The position numbers were made by a program, and so were the translations under genes. Under the pieces are notes generated by a model. That model was not told where the DNA came from, ran no database searches, and worked only from the letters and a program-made list of their open reading frames with translations. From Octadecabacter algicola (GTDB lineage: Bacteria > Pseudomonadota > Alphaproteobacteria > Rhodobacterales > Rhodobacteraceae): a stretch of 64,000 nucleotides of DNA. Positions 63,916 through 64,000 of this stretch are shown here, piece after piece (the stretch's first letter is position 1; each line of letters begins with the position of its first letter). The stretch is from assembly GCF_021532625.1 (NCBI RefSeq), contig NZ_JAKGAR010000002.1, positions 496,001 to 560,000 of the forward strand, in the 5' to 3' direction.

Positions 63916-64000
63916 GCGAACGGCGCGTTGGGGTAAGTGACGTCTGCCAGATACAGGCCTTGGGGCGGGCAAACGGGACCACATTTGCTGCGATCCTTGG
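63912..64000 (-). CDS. truA: tRNA pseudouridine synthase A, C-terminal end (partial)
   Basis: The last 28 codons and the stop codon lie in the window. The peptide DRSKCGPVCPPQGLYLADV followed by TYP matches the C-terminus of TruA (CGP-x-APP-x-GLYL-x-x-V-x-YP), the enzyme that makes pseudouridine at tRNA positions 38-40. The TAA at 63912-63914 overlaps the TAG of the convergent DUF3726-like gene. The rest is beyond the window edge. Confidence 0.85.
   Translation of the reverse strand, partial: KDRSKCGPVCPPQGLYLADVTYPNAPFA

Noticed and set aside
1-64000. Mobile element, phage, CRISPR or defence system
   Set aside because: No transposase, integrase, terminal repeats, spacer-repeat pattern or tRNA-linked duplication was seen, and gene content is metabolic and envelope-related throughout.

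Overview
This 64 kb window is a dense stretch of a GC-rich alphaproteobacterial genome, most likely a marine Rhodobacteraceae (Roseobacter-type) chromosome. The main pointers are a sigma factor/ChrR pair with the same zinc ligands as Rhodobacter ChrR, a monomeric NADP isocitrate dehydrogenase, a TamA/TamB pair, a truA end, and long catabolic operons with 1-4 base ATGA/TGATG overlaps. Assignment below family level is inference. I saw no rRNA, tRNA, CRISPR array, insertion sequence or prophage, and no gap over 300 bases without a gene.

Layout. (1) 1-1500: end of an ECF sigma factor, its ChrR-type anti-sigma factor, and a secreted fasciclin-domain protein. (2) 1549-16300: a complete myo-inositol utilisation locus. 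A leftward operon iolD-PhyH-iolC-iolB-iolJ-iolG diverges from a rightward operon Gfo/Idh-iolE-Gfo/Idh. A second leftward operon encodes a TIM-barrel isomerase, a periplasmic binding protein, permease, ATPase, a small membrane protein and a LacI-type repressor. The palindrome TTGCAACCGGTTGCA(A/G) occurs at both promoter regions and is the likely operator of that repressor. (3) 16510-25510: a RidA protein diverging from an eight-gene operon (THI5/NMT1-type ABC transporter, CodA-like deaminase, FAD oxidase, two flavodoxin-fold reductases, a 2-oxoglutarate/Fe oxygenase, a creatininase-family hydrolase), facing a KsdD-like flavoprotein/BASS transporter pair (25529-28038). I do not recognise this as a characterised pathway. 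It is the best candidate for an undescribed system: import and stepwise breakdown of a nitrogen-containing ring compound. (4) 28154-30689: glpD and a divergent GlpR-type regulator. (5) 30702-45678: an alpha/beta-galactoside regulon with binding protein and permeases, GH36 and GH42 galactosidases, mutarotase and a full De Ley-Doudoroff route (SDR, lactonase, IlvD-type dehydratase, kinase, aldolase), with a divergent IclR regulator and ATPase gene. (6) 45833-48077: icd with a strong terminator. (7) 48297-52927: FAH-family hydrolase, LysR regulator, mmsA and an acyl-CoA dehydrogenase (valine-type degradation; mmsA may also supply the IolA step missing from the inositol locus). (8) 52924-60636: nagA-nagK downstream of tamA-tamB. 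(9) 60810-63915: an M19-like dipeptidase with altered metal ligands, an unknown 549-residue protein and a DUF3726-like protein, in one overlapping operon. (10) The 3' end of truA closes the window.

The common theme is a scavenger of plant and algal small molecules. Three ABC transporters sit next to the enzymes for their presumed substrates, and each binding-protein gene is followed by a GC-rich hairpin before the next gene. Starts were set from ribosome-binding sites, family N-termini and gene overlaps. All functions rest on recognised motifs and gene order; no database search was run.
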